Origin: an uncultured bacterium
GTDB lineage: Bacteria > Cyanobacteriota > Vampirovibrionia > Gastranaerophilales > Gastranaerophilaceae
Direction of reading: 5' to 3'
DNA length: 13,024 bases
Assembly: GCA_900554385.1 (NCBI GenBank)
Contig: USHE01000037.1
Location: forward strand, 1 to 13,024
The position numbers were made by a program, and so were the translations under genes. The notes beneath the pieces are model-generated. The model saw only the letters and a program-made list of their open reading frames with translations. It ran no database searches and was not told where the DNA came from. Below are positions 1 to 7,116 of the stretch, piece by piece; the stretch's first letter is position 1, and every line of letters starts with the position of its first letter.

Positions 1-221
1 TGCATTTAGGGTTTTCACCTGCGGCTACTGTTGTGATTTTAGCTTCGGCTGCAGCTTTGGGAGATGCTGGTTCTCCTGCTTCCGATACTACTCTCGGTCC
101 TACTGCTGGGTTAAACGCTGATGGACAGCATAGTCATATTGCAGATACGTGTATACCTACTTTTTTGCACTTTAATATTCCGTTAATTATTTTTGCTATT
201 ATTGCGGCGTATTTGTTCTAA
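1..221 (+). CDS. NhaC/YuiF-like Na+/H+ antiporter family carrier, C-terminal fragment
   Basis: The gene is cut by the left window edge; the first complete codon is at 3 and 72 residues remain before the TAA at 219-221. The visible part has a small-residue-rich helix, then a polar stretch GDAGSPASDTTLGPTAGLN followed by DGQHSHI and TCIPTF, and a final hydrophobic helix (PLIIFAIIAAYLF). From memory, GDAGSPASD...TLGPT.GLN.DGQH and TC.PTFLHFN.P are typical of the C-terminus of the bacterial Na+/H+ antiporter-like family represented by B. subtilis YuiF and H. influenzae HI1586, inner-membrane carriers proposed to exchange cations or move amino acids. The substrate cannot be told from this fragment. 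The stop overlaps the stop of the convergent gene on the other strand. Confidence 0.7.
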   Translation, partial: HLGFSPAATVVILASAAALGDAGSPASDTTLGPTAGLNADGQHSHIADTCIPTFLHFNIPLIIFAIIAAYLF

Positions 222-478
222 ATTATTTCAAGATTTCTTGTTGAAAGTCCTGCTACTAAGCTTTTTATTCCTTCAGAATGAACTTTGCAGGTTAATTTTC
301 CCTCAGGGTATTTGCTGTAGTGTAAAGCCGATGAAAGTAACAAAACCCGAGATGCATCAAACAGATTTAATGTTGAAAGGTCAATCCCCATTTCTCTACA
401 GTCGGATTCTTTAATATATTGTTCAACACGCTCTAGAATTTCTGTTGAATTATGTTTTTTAAAACTAATAAATCTCAT
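218..478 (-). CDS. Conserved-looking small soluble protein of unknown function (86 aa)
   Basis: I do not recognise a named family. The start at 478 is supported by a good Shine-Dalgarno sequence on the minus strand (GAGGGAG, six bases before the ATG). The product is soluble, with no signal peptide or membrane segment. The order appears to be a helix with charged residues (about 12-25), a beta-strand-like GIDLSTLNLF (31-40), a helix (41-56) beginning DASRVLLLSSALHY, a second strand KLTCKV and a final helix. This alternation, with an Asp at the head of the middle helix, loosely recalls small STAS-like or HPr-like alpha/beta folds, but that is only an impression. It is transcribed away from kdsD, and its TAG (218-220) overlaps the TAA of the converging carrier gene. 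Confidence 0.7.
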   Translation of the reverse strand: MRFISFKKHNSTEILERVEQYIKESDCREMGIDLSTLNLFDASRVLLLSSALHYSKYPEGKLTCKVHSEGIKSLVAGLSTRNLEII

Positions 479-517
479 AAGTACTCCCTCGGTAGAATGC
501 TAAGAAAATTTAATCTA

Positions 518-548
518 TTGACAGTATTTCATACTTTTGATGTATAAT
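518..548 (+). promoter_or_regulatory. Probable sigma-70 promoter of the kdsD operon
   Basis: A perfect -35 box TTGACA lies at 518-523 and a perfect -10 box TATAAT at 543-548, separated by 19 bases. That is slightly long; shifting the -10 to TGTATA at 541-546 would give 17. Transcription would start near 555, leaving a leader of roughly 47 bases before kdsD. It lies in the divergent gap between the small minus-strand gene and kdsD. I could not find an equally convincing promoter for the minus gene. Confidence 0.7.
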
Positions 549-601
549 AATAATTGAAATTTCCGTAATTGTTGTGCGGTGTTAGTTTACGAGGTGGAAA
601 T

Positions 602-1573
602 ATGATGACAGCTACAAGTATTAATGATTTAGCAAAAGAGGTTTTTGATATAGAAGCGAAATCAATTCTTCGTTTAAAGGAAAATATTGGCGAAAATTTT
701 GATAAAGCTATTGAGATTTTATATAACTGTAAAGGCAGAGTAATTGTTACAGGAATGGGAAAATCGGGTCTTATCGGTAAGAAGATTGCTGCAACTCTTT
801 CTTCCACAGGAACTCCTTCTTATTTTCTTCATCCTGCAGAAAGTACGCACGGCGACAGCGGTATTATTACAAAACAGGACGTAGTTATTGCAATTTCAAA
901 TAGCGGTGAAACTCAGGAATTACTAAATCTTTTACCTATTATAAAAAGGTTTGGGGTAATGATGATTGGTATGACCGGTAAAATGGGTTCTGCTCTGGCT
1001 CAGGCATCAGATGTTGTGCTTGATATATCTGTTGAAAGGGAGGCGTGTCCTTTGAATAAAGCTCCTACCGCTTCAACTACGGCAACACTTGCTATGGGGG
1101 ATGCTCTTGCTGTATGTCTGCTTGAAAAAAGAGGTTTTACTGAAGAAGATTTCTTAATTTTCCATCCGTCAGGTGCGCTCGGAAAAGGTTTCTTGTACAG
1201 AGTCTCAGATTTGATGAAAACAGAGGATTTGCCTGTTGCTTCTGAAAGTGATAAATTTAATCAGGTTGTTGAAATTATCACTGAGCACAAACTCGGTATG
1301 GCAATGATATTAAATTCTGCAGGAGAACTTTCGGGGGTTCTGACAGATGGGGACATCCGAAGAACTCTTATGAAATACGGAAATACCTCAAATCTTGTTA
1401 TTAAAGATGTTATGACTGTAAATCCTAAGCGGATTACGGCATCTTCTTACGGCGCAAGTGCGTTGAACTTGATGGAAAAATATTCTATTACGGCTCTCGC
1501 TGTTGTTGATGAAAATAACAAACCGGTAGGAGTTGTACATATTCACGATTTATTGAAAGCAGGAGTGGCATAA
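602..1573 (+). CDS. kdsD: Arabinose-5-phosphate isomerase (Kdo pathway)
   Basis: This enzyme interconverts D-ribulose 5-phosphate and D-arabinose 5-phosphate, the first committed step toward Kdo for lipopolysaccharide. The 323-aa product has the family architecture: a sugar isomerase (SIS) domain at about 40-175 and two CBS domains at about 203-262 and 268-322. Visible motifs are VTGMGKSGLIGKK (K54), THGDSG, ISNSGETQE, VEREACPLNKAPT and FHPSGALGK. With a constant offset of five from E. coli KdsD, the reported catalytic K59, E111, E152 and H193 fall on K54, E106, E147 and H188; this is from memory. The start at 602 is preferred because GAGGTGG (591-597) sits just upstream; ATG at 605 is equally possible, while an in-frame start at 569 has no ribosome site. 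The stop shares one base with the kdsC start. GutQ-type paralogues have the same fold, but kdsC next door favours KdsD. Confidence 0.95.
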   Translation: MMTATSINDLAKEVFDIEAKSILRLKENIGENFDKAIEILYNCKGRVIVTGMGKSGLIGKKIAATLSSTGTPSYFLHPAESTHGDSGIITKQDVVIAISNSGETQELLNLLPIIKRFGVMMIGMTGKMGSALAQASDVVLDISVEREACPLNKAPTASTTATLAMGDALAVCLLEKRGFTEEDFLIFHPSGALGKGFLYRVSDLMKTEDLPVASESDKFNQVVEIITEHKLGMAMILNSAGELSGVLTDGDIRRTLMKYGNTSNLVIKDVMTVNPKRITASSYGASALNLMEKYSITALAVVDENNKPVGVVHIHDLLKAGVA

Positions 1574-2043
1574 TGAGTATAAAATTAGCGGCATTTGATG
1601 TTGACGGTGTAATGACCGACGGAAGTATTACTTACGATGATAACGGAGTTGAATATAAAACGTTTAACTCAAAGGACGGTCACGGTATTGTTGAATTACA
1701 CAATGCTGGTATTATTACGGCAATTATTACCGGAAGAACTTCCGGAGCGGTAGAAAAACGAGCTAAGGATCTTCAAGTTTCGGAAGTATATCAGGGCGTA
1801 GAGGATAAAATGGCTGTATTGGAAGAATTGCTCGGTAAATACAATCTTACGATGGCAGAAACTGCCTATATGGGAGATGATATTCCTGATATTTGTATTC
1901 TGGAAAAAGTAGAACTCGCAGGATGCCCTAAAGACGCTGTTCAGGAAGTGAAAGATGTAGTAAACTTTGAAGCTGATAAAAATGGCGGCTGTGGTGCTGT
2001 TCGTGAGTTTTGTGATTGTATTCTAAATTTAAATCGTAATTAA
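1573..2043 (+). CDS. kdsC: 3-deoxy-D-manno-octulosonate-8-phosphate phosphatase
   Basis: This HAD-superfamily phosphatase hydrolyses Kdo-8-phosphate to Kdo and phosphate in the cytoplasm. The 156-aa length fits the cap-less C0-type KdsC family, which works as a tetramer. Motif I is FDVDGVMTDG with nucleophile D9 and general acid D11. Motif II is ITGR with T53, motif III includes K79 in VEDKM, and motif IV is MGDDIPD with D102 and D103. The family's loop with S/N-x-x-D-G is present as FNSKDGHGI (31-39). The ATG overlaps the last base of the kdsD stop (TAATG), so translational coupling is likely. Pairing with kdsD makes the Kdo assignment firm; kdsA and kdsB are not in the window. Confidence 0.95.
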   Translation: MSIKLAAFDVDGVMTDGSITYDDNGVEYKTFNSKDGHGIVELHNAGIITAIITGRTSGAVEKRAKDLQVSEVYQGVEDKMAVLEELLGKYNLTMAETAYMGDDIPDICILEKVELAGCPKDAVQEVKDVVNFEADKNGGCGAVREFCDCILNLNRN

Positions 2044-2056
2044 GGAGAGATATTCT

Positions 2057-2419
2057 ATGTATGAAATAAAAACGCAAGCTTTTTTTGCAGCTGCTCACCA
2101 CCTTTTGAATTATGACGGGGCATGTGAAAACCAGCATGGGCATAACTGGATGGTCGAAGCTTATGTTAAAGGTGAAACTCTTGATAAAAGTAATATTTTA
2201 ATTGATTATAAAGTTTTAAAACGTGAATTAAATGCTGTTTTGGATCTTTTGGATCATAAAGATATTAACGAACTTCCCGAGTTTAAAGGCGAAAGTCCGT
2301 CGAGTGAAATGATTGCAGCTTTTATTTATTCTAAGCTAAAAGAAAAAATTGTGCTGTTGAGCAAAGTTACAGTTTGGGAAACCCAATCTTCTTGCTGCAG
2401 CTATTATGAAGAAGACTAG
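2057..2419 (+). CDS. queD: 6-carboxytetrahydropterin synthase / PTPS family (QueD-like)
   Basis: This is a member of the 6-pyruvoyl-tetrahydropterin synthase family. The QueD type converts 7,8-dihydroneopterin triphosphate to 6-carboxytetrahydropterin on the way to queuosine and archaeosine-type deazapurines. The 120-aa length is typical. The zinc ligands are visible as H14 in FAAAHHL and H27 and H29 in QHGHN. Catalytic C23 sits four residues before the HGH motif, and D66-H67 (LLDHKDIN) and substrate-binding E108 (VWETQSSC) are present, matching the E. coli QueD pattern CxxxHGH...LDH...KETxxxxC. A strong ribosome site AAGGAGAG (2042-2049) overlaps the kdsC stop. No other queuosine gene is nearby, so its placement in an envelope operon is not explained. 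A biopterin-type PTPS or a folate-pathway PTPS-III role cannot be fully excluded by eye. Confidence 0.88.
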   Translation: MYEIKTQAFFAAAHHLLNYDGACENQHGHNWMVEAYVKGETLDKSNILIDYKVLKRELNAVLDLLDHKDINELPEFKGESPSSEMIAAFIYSKLKEKIVLLSKVTVWETQSSCCSYYEED

Positions 2420-2445
2420 TTGAGAGTTAGAAAAGAAGATAGTAT

Positions 2446-3291
2446 ATGAATTTAATACAGGCAATATTAATGGGTATTGTGCAGGGATTGAGCGAGTTTT
2501 TGCCAATTTCAAGTTCTGCACACCTTGTTTTTACATCAAATTTCTATAAAGTTTTTGCAAATATTCCAATCCATGAACAATCCGGACAGGAAGTGTTTTT
2601 TGATATCATGGTTCATCTTGGAACTCTAATTGCCGTATTGATATTCTTTCGTCGAGATATTTTAAATATAGTGAAATCAATGATTTCAGCCTTGAAGAAA
2701 AAGGATTGGTCTGACAGTGAGGCAAAGCTTGGGCTTTATATCATTCTTGGAACGGTCCTGACTCTTGTTGTCGCAATGCCATTGCATGATATAGCTGAGA
2801 AATTGGTTTTTTCTCCACAAATAGTGGGTGTGTTGTTGTTTATAACCGGTTTTGTTTTATTATACAGTGAGTATGTGTCCAAAAATGTTGCGGCACGTAA
2901 GAGTAAAGTTGATTTGAAAACTTCAATTTTAATAGGGCTTGCGCAAGGAATAGCCGCAATGCCGGGCTTTTCACGTTCAGGGTGGACTATTGCTACAGGG
3001 TTGTTCGCAGGTCTGGATAGAACAACTGCCGCAAGATATTCGTTTTTGTTAAGTATTCCTATTATTCTTGGTGCTTCTATGGTATATCCTTTTGTAAAAC
3101 TGGATATGTCTGAAGTTGTTACCTATAATTGGATGGCAATTCTCGTCGGAACATTTGTGTCAGGTATTGTCGGATATTTGTGTATTAAATATTTCATGAA
3201 GTTTATTTCAAAATTCTCTTTGGCATTTTTCGGTTATTATTGCTTACTTGCAGGTTTAATGACTGAGTTATTTTTTACTTTTTATAGATAA
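2446..3291 (+). CDS. uppP: Undecaprenyl-diphosphatase (BacA/UppP)
   Basis: This integral membrane phosphatase dephosphorylates undecaprenyl pyrophosphate to the monophosphate carrier used for peptidoglycan and O-antigen/LPS sugar export; high dosage is known to raise bacitracin resistance in E. coli. The 281-aa length fits the family (about 265-290). Both signature motifs are intact: SEFLPISSSAHL at 16-27 with E17 and H26, and PGFSRSGWTI at 173-182 with S176 and R177. About seven or eight hydrophobic helices are visible, two of them after residue 195, and the active site is expected to open to the periplasm. The gene follows queD by 26 bases with only a weak AAGAAG-type ribosome site. It is the last gene of the kdsD run. 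I found no hairpin terminator directly after it. Confidence 0.96.
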   Translation: MNLIQAILMGIVQGLSEFLPISSSAHLVFTSNFYKVFANIPIHEQSGQEVFFDIMVHLGTLIAVLIFFRRDILNIVKSMISALKKKDWSDSEAKLGLYIILGTVLTLVVAMPLHDIAEKLVFSPQIVGVLLFITGFVLLYSEYVSKNVAARKSKVDLKTSILIGLAQGIAAMPGFSRSGWTIATGLFAGLDRTTAARYSFLLSIPIILGASMVYPFVKLDMSEVVTYNWMAILVGTFVSGIVGYLCIKYFMKFISKFSLAFFGYYCLLAGLMTELFFTFYR

Positions 3292-3300
3292 CTGTATTAC

Positions 3301-3329
3301 TTGAAAATAAATTTGTTTTTTGATAAAAT
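3301..3329 (+). promoter_or_regulatory. Candidate extended -10 promoter for the 3483-8883 operon
   Basis: TTGAAA (3301-3306), a 17-base spacer and TAAAAT (3324-3329) form a good sigma-70-like pair, and TG at 3321-3322 gives an extended -10 (TGATAAAAT). Transcription would begin near 3336, leaving a leader of roughly 147 bases before the ATG at 3483. The assignment rests on sequence match only. The 190-base gap has no gene. Besides this it holds a cluster of inverted half sites and a lone TTGACA at 3440-3445 without a convincing partner. Confidence 0.5.
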
Positions 3330-3370
3330 TGTCATGTCAATAATCTGCTTTTTATAGGTTTCATTGGGGA

Positions 3371-3409
3371 TGTAATTTAATTTACAGGTGCTATGTAAAA
3401 AAATGTAAA
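3371..3409. promoter_or_regulatory. Cluster of TGTAA/TTACA half sites, possible operator
   Basis: The 16 bases at 3371-3386 (TGTAATTTAATTTACA) match their own reverse complement at 14 of 16 positions. The right half also pairs with TGTAAA at 3394-3399 across a 7-base loop, and a further TGTAAA lies at 3404-3409. Half sites start at 3371, 3382, 3394 and 3404, that is 10-12 bases apart, about one helical turn. This suits a dimeric regulator binding downstream of the candidate promoter. In AT-rich DNA such patterns can occur by chance, and the regulator is unknown. Confidence 0.35.
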
Positions 3410-3482
3410 CTAAAAAATCCAAAGTGGCAAAAAAAAGTTTTGACAGGTCTTAGAATACCAGACTTACGCGTGTGGAGAAAAT

Positions 3483-4511
3483 ATGATTTTACCGATTACA
3501 AATCGAAATACAAACCTTAATTTTTCTGCGAATAATCAGGACGAGGAAAATAAGCTTCCGTATACTCACGATACAGTGTTGAAAAATACATTTTCTAATC
3601 GTATGAGAATTGGAGTGGATAAGCTGACTAATGCAATGACAGTATATCCTGCAAAGGGTTTAAAAGGGAGTAAAAACGCAAATTTCTATGAGTTTTTAAC
3701 AATGGGAACAGTGCCGTATCTTGTTGGCAGCGGCATGTTGATGGCAGTTTTTAATGCTGCAAATAAGTATTATATGCCTTTTGATAAAAAGCATGCTTCA
3801 TCATTAGGAAAAAGATTGGCTCTTGGTGTTGCTTTTTACGGGGTAGCTAAAAGTTTATCGAAAATGTTTATTACCCAGCCTGTTAAGTGGATGACAGGTA
3901 TAGATACAGAACAGCCTTACGCAAAAGTTCAATATGAACTGCCGGAAAGTATTAATGATACGGATATAACAAGCATTGAGTATCATAAGGTGCATGAAAG
4001 TACTGAATTTATCCGCTGGGATTTGATGTATGGTAAGGCAGATAATGCGAAAACCCGTAATGAGCCATACGATAAAATTGCGAAGAAATTAGGTCTTGGT
4101 AATAATCTGAATGATTCCGATCAAGAAGCAAAACCTAGAATTAGAGAAGTTGTTATTAAATCAGCTACTGCAAAAAATATAGTGTCTTACTTGTGGGCAG
4201 CCACAGGGGTTGGTATTGCTATGCAGGAATGCTGGGATAAGTTCTTTAAAGTTGCAACATGGAAAGTTTGGAATGGCAAGCAGTTTGCAAAAACGGTAAC
4301 TACTTTTGTCAAAACTCTTGGCGAAAGTGCAAAAGATTTCTATAAAGGCGGAACTCACGGTATGAGTAAATATGCAGGCAAAATGCTGCTTGGTTCTGCT
4401 GTTCTCGGAACTGCTATCGGGGTTTCAAATGTGATGACAAGTTCAAATAAACCGTCAAAATTGGATTCTGCGGATATAATTGAAAAGTCAAGAAAGTATG
4501 TGGTGAACTAG
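3483..4511 (+). CDS. Multi-pass membrane protein of unknown function, first of a three-gene operon (342 aa)
   Basis: I do not recognise this family. The N-terminal 65 residues are polar and Asn-rich (NTNLNFSANNQ near residues 9-19), with no signal peptide. Hydrophobic segments lie at about 70-92, 110-130, 232-250 and 298-318. Between the second and third is a polar region of about 100 residues carrying FIRWDL (176-181) and a KIAKKLGLG stretch (198-206). The region 110-250 resembles residues 122-240 of the next gene: ITQP...TGI...QPY against IQWP...HGV...QKY, then FIRWDL against FIPWDL, then K-I-x-x-x/R-L-G and a hydrophobic helix. So the two look like diverged paralogues. The ATG has GGAG five bases upstream (3474-3477). 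One base separates its stop from the next start. It probably sits in the cytoplasmic membrane, but its role is unknown. Confidence 0.85.
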   Translation: MILPITNRNTNLNFSANNQDEENKLPYTHDTVLKNTFSNRMRIGVDKLTNAMTVYPAKGLKGSKNANFYEFLTMGTVPYLVGSGMLMAVFNAANKYYMPFDKKHASSLGKRLALGVAFYGVAKSLSKMFITQPVKWMTGIDTEQPYAKVQYELPESINDTDITSIEYHKVHESTEFIRWDLMYGKADNAKTRNEPYDKIAKKLGLGNNLNDSDQEAKPRIREVVIKSATAKNIVSYLWAATGVGIAMQECWDKFFKVATWKVWNGKQFAKTVTTFVKTLGESAKDFYKGGTHGMSKYAGKMLLGSAVLGTAIGVSNVMTSSNKPSKLDSADIIEKSRKYVVN

Positions 4512-4512
4512 T

Positions 4513-7113
4513 ATGGTAAGTCTGATAAATTCCTACATCTCTAATTATAATAATAAACCGCAGCCTAAAAAACAGGATGTCGAAATTGTTAATGTTAAAA
4601 AGGCAAAGCCTAATTTTGATATAAATCGTGAACTTGCTAACAGAACTTTCATTAAGCCGTTACCTGGTCGTGGACGTCTTTTACATAATAAAATTACTGA
4701 TGTTCCTGCTGTTATTGTAAAAGATTTTGCTTATGATTTAAAATCATTGAAAGATGGTTATACCGGTAAAGCTAATGACCACCAGCTCGGAAAACTTAAC
4801 GATATGGGGCTGACAATCGGAGGTTTAAGCCTTGCGGGATTTCTTGCAACATTAAAGCAAACGCCTAAAACAAAAGCTATGGAATTTATAGGTCTGGGTT
4901 CTTTTTTGGCATCTATGTCAATTTGGCCAAAAGTTGCCATACAATGGCCTGCACAGTTAATCCACGGGGTTAATATTTCTCAGAAATATGAAGACAGCTT
5001 TGGAAGAAAGAAAAATTTCTATCAGGATCCTCAATTTATTCCTTGGGATTTGTATTCCGATAAAGATATTAATAAAATAGGCGATAGACTCGGAGTTCCG
5101 CGAGATATAGAAAACAGGCGCGATTTTATTCAGGAAAAAATGAGAAAAATTGCAGTTCAGAATAATACTCTCTGGATGTTAACAGCCGGTTTCGCAACTC
5201 CGGTTATGAGTGCATTGATTTGTAATGTGTCTGAGCCTTATGTTGAAAAGTTCTTAAATAACAGACAGATGAAGAAGGCTGATAATCTTTTAAATCACTT
5301 CCAGGAAGCAACAAGGGCAATGACTTCTAATAAAATTATTGATAATGTTAATACTCTTATTGAATTGCATAAAGATCAGCCAATTGATGATAAGTTGATT
5401 AAAGATCTTGCGGTTAACCTGACTGATGGATTAGATCCTCTGTCTGCTGATTATATGGAAGCTGATTTAAAACGAATTTTGAAACCTGACGAAATTGATA
5501 AGTATACCCTTTCTTCAACTTCTTCGGATGCCATGATAGAAAATATGAAAAATGTTCTAAAAGGTGCAGAATTAGATGAAACAATGGTAAAGGCTGTTGT
5601 GCCGACAAAAGAACAGCTAACCCAGTTGTTTGAGAGCAATACCTATGCAGGTAAAGATTTTAATAAACTTGAAGCTCAGGATTTACTTGATGATATTACG
5701 TCTATTGTAAGGCAGAATATTGATGAGTATAATAAGACAAATCCTGAATTGCCAATCAGAAGTGAAATCGAAAAACCTATTATTCTTAACCGTTTGGTAG
5801 GTGCAGATTTTTCAAAAGCTCCTATATCAAAAGTTCTTGTTGAAACTCCGGCGGCAAGGTTAACTGATGAAAATCAGCTTATACTAAAAAATGCAGCCAA
5901 AGTTATGACTGATTTTAAAGCTAAAACAGACGTATTGGATAAATATGCATTTATAAAATACGCTTCTGCTCCTGAAACCGGACTCGCTAATTATTGGAAT
6001 GATGTAGCAGACAGTTTGATTGATATCTTTAAGTTCACTCCGGAAGAAATAAAAAATACCCGTATGGATAGAGAACTTATGACTGCAATGATTCGCGGAA
6101 AGATGGAAAAGATTTCTTCTAACGATGAAGAATATAAACGTGTTATGAAAGCAATGTGCGAAAAAATTAATACGTTAAATGAAACAGTTAAAGGCGATTC
6201 GATGCCTAAAAATTATCTTGATGCCGTAAATTCTACCTATGACTCAACTTCTAAAGCGTTAGATAATATGAATTTAGGTAATTCTAAATCCGTAAGCTTT
6301 AGTAAGATGTCTCAACACCTGACAGGACCTAAGGCAATGAGATTTTATGATGGTCAAATGCATACTGTTCATACAAATGACTGTTCTTTAAAAGAAATCC
6401 AGAAAAGTGTTGTTAATAACAGATTCTTAGAAACTAAGAGTACTTTTGAGGGGCTTATTAACAGCTTGAACTTCTACCGTAAGGTGTCTACTATATCTCT
6501 GGAAACTTTAAGTTCAAGACCAAGAGAATTAAAAGAAGAAGTTATCGAATTCTGTAAACAGCTTGCTGTAGACAGGCATATGGTGGATTTCGAAACTAAG
6601 TTCTATATGCAGAGAAATCCTTATCCGAATATGGATGATTTCAGCGAAATTGAAGTACAAGACGGTGTCGTAAAAAATCGTTATTACGGTGCTGTCAGAG
6701 AAATGGAAAATGTAGATATCCCTCAAGATTGGGATTTCTTCCAGAATGTTATGAAAACCTTATACAAAGATCCTCTCCATCCTGATACAGAGGCAGTGCT
6801 TCGCGATACGAACCTGAAAGGTGTTAATGAATACCGCGAAAAGGTTTACAAACAAATAGGTGATACTGATTACTTTGCAAAACTACAGCACTTTTTAGAA
6901 AATAAGGGTTCTACAGCGACTTCTGAGGAAAAGTTCCTTAGTCTTGGCATGTCACCTGATGAGTTGTTCTCAAAAGTCGGAATGAGAAGATTTAATACTA
7001 AAACTTGGCTGAAAATTTTTGGAACAATCGGGGGTGCATTGTTAGGTGTTACGCTGCTTGCACAATTCTTCTTTGGACATTTGAAACCGCCGGAAAAAGG
7101 GCAAAAGGGTTAA
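4513..7113 (+). CDS. Large membrane-anchored helical protein of unknown function, paralogous module to the preceding gene (866 aa)
   Basis: I do not recognise a known family. The start follows the previous stop by one base, with GGTGA (4502-4506) as a modest ribosome site. The first 45 residues are N/K/P/Q-rich. Hydrophobic segments lie at about 97-114 and 122-142, then FIPWDL (175-180), then a third helix at about 218-238; this block matches the preceding protein. A region of about 590 residues follows (240-828). It is charged, lacks hydrophobic stretches and looks mostly helical, with several DE/K-rich segments and no motif I can name. A last hydrophobic segment at 835-857 (IFGTIGGALLGVTLLAQFFF) is followed by a short basic tail PPEKGQKG. 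The large domain is therefore held at the membrane at both ends. Scaffold, tether or envelope-architecture roles are possible. Codon use looks like that of the neighbours, and there is no frame break over 2.6 kb. Confidence 0.85.
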   Translation: MVSLINSYISNYNNKPQPKKQDVEIVNVKKAKPNFDINRELANRTFIKPLPGRGRLLHNKITDVPAVIVKDFAYDLKSLKDGYTGKANDHQLGKLNDMGLTIGGLSLAGFLATLKQTPKTKAMEFIGLGSFLASMSIWPKVAIQWPAQLIHGVNISQKYEDSFGRKKNFYQDPQFIPWDLYSDKDINKIGDRLGVPRDIENRRDFIQEKMRKIAVQNNTLWMLTAGFATPVMSALICNVSEPYVEKFLNNRQMKKADNLLNHFQEATRAMTSNKIIDNVNTLIELHKDQPIDDKLIKDLAVNLTDGLDPLSADYMEADLKRILKPDEIDKYTLSSTSSDAMIENMKNVLKGAELDETMVKAVVPTKEQLTQLFESNTYAGKDFNKLEAQDLLDDITSIVRQNIDEYNKTNPELPIRSEIEKPIILNRLVGADFSKAPISKVLVETPAARLTDENQLILKNAAKVMTDFKAKTDVLDKYAFIKYASAPETGLANYWNDVADSLIDIFKFTPEEIKNTRMDRELMTAMIRGKMEKISSNDEEYKRVMKAMCEKINTLNETVKGDSMPKNYLDAVNSTYDSTSKALDNMNLGNSKSVSFSKMSQHLTGPKAMRFYDGQMHTVHTNDCSLKEIQKSVVNNRFLETKSTFEGLINSLNFYRKVSTISLETLSSRPRELKEEVIEFCKQLAVDRHMVDFETKFYMQRNPYPNMDDFSEIEVQDGVVKNRYYGAVREMENVDIPQDWDFFQNVMKTLYKDPLHPDTEAVLRDTNLKGVNEYREKVYKQIGDTDYFAKLQHFLENKGSTATSEEKFLSLGMSPDELFSKVGMRRFNTKTWLKIFGTIGGALLGVTLLAQFFFGHLKPPEKGQKG

Positions 7114-7116
7114 TAT

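Noticed and set aside
569..601. Upstream in-frame start for kdsD
   Set aside because: It would add 11 residues, lies close to the expected transcription start and has no ribosome site, while GAGGTGG precedes the ATG at 602.
529..807. Minus-strand open frame over the kdsD 5' end
   Set aside because: It overlaps strong kdsD coding and the kdsD promoter, and its product looks like a reverse-frame shadow with no recognisable feature.
3421..3445. Sigma-54-like TGGCA...TTGAC or a second sigma-70 promoter at TTGACA 3440-3445
   Set aside because: The GG/GC spacing of sigma-54 is not met. TTGACA has no usable -10 at 16-18 bases, since CTTACG is found there.
5414..5639. Minus-strand open frames inside the 866-aa gene
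   Set aside because: They are two overlapping frames opposite a continuous long coding sequence, with no ribosome sites or protein-like composition.
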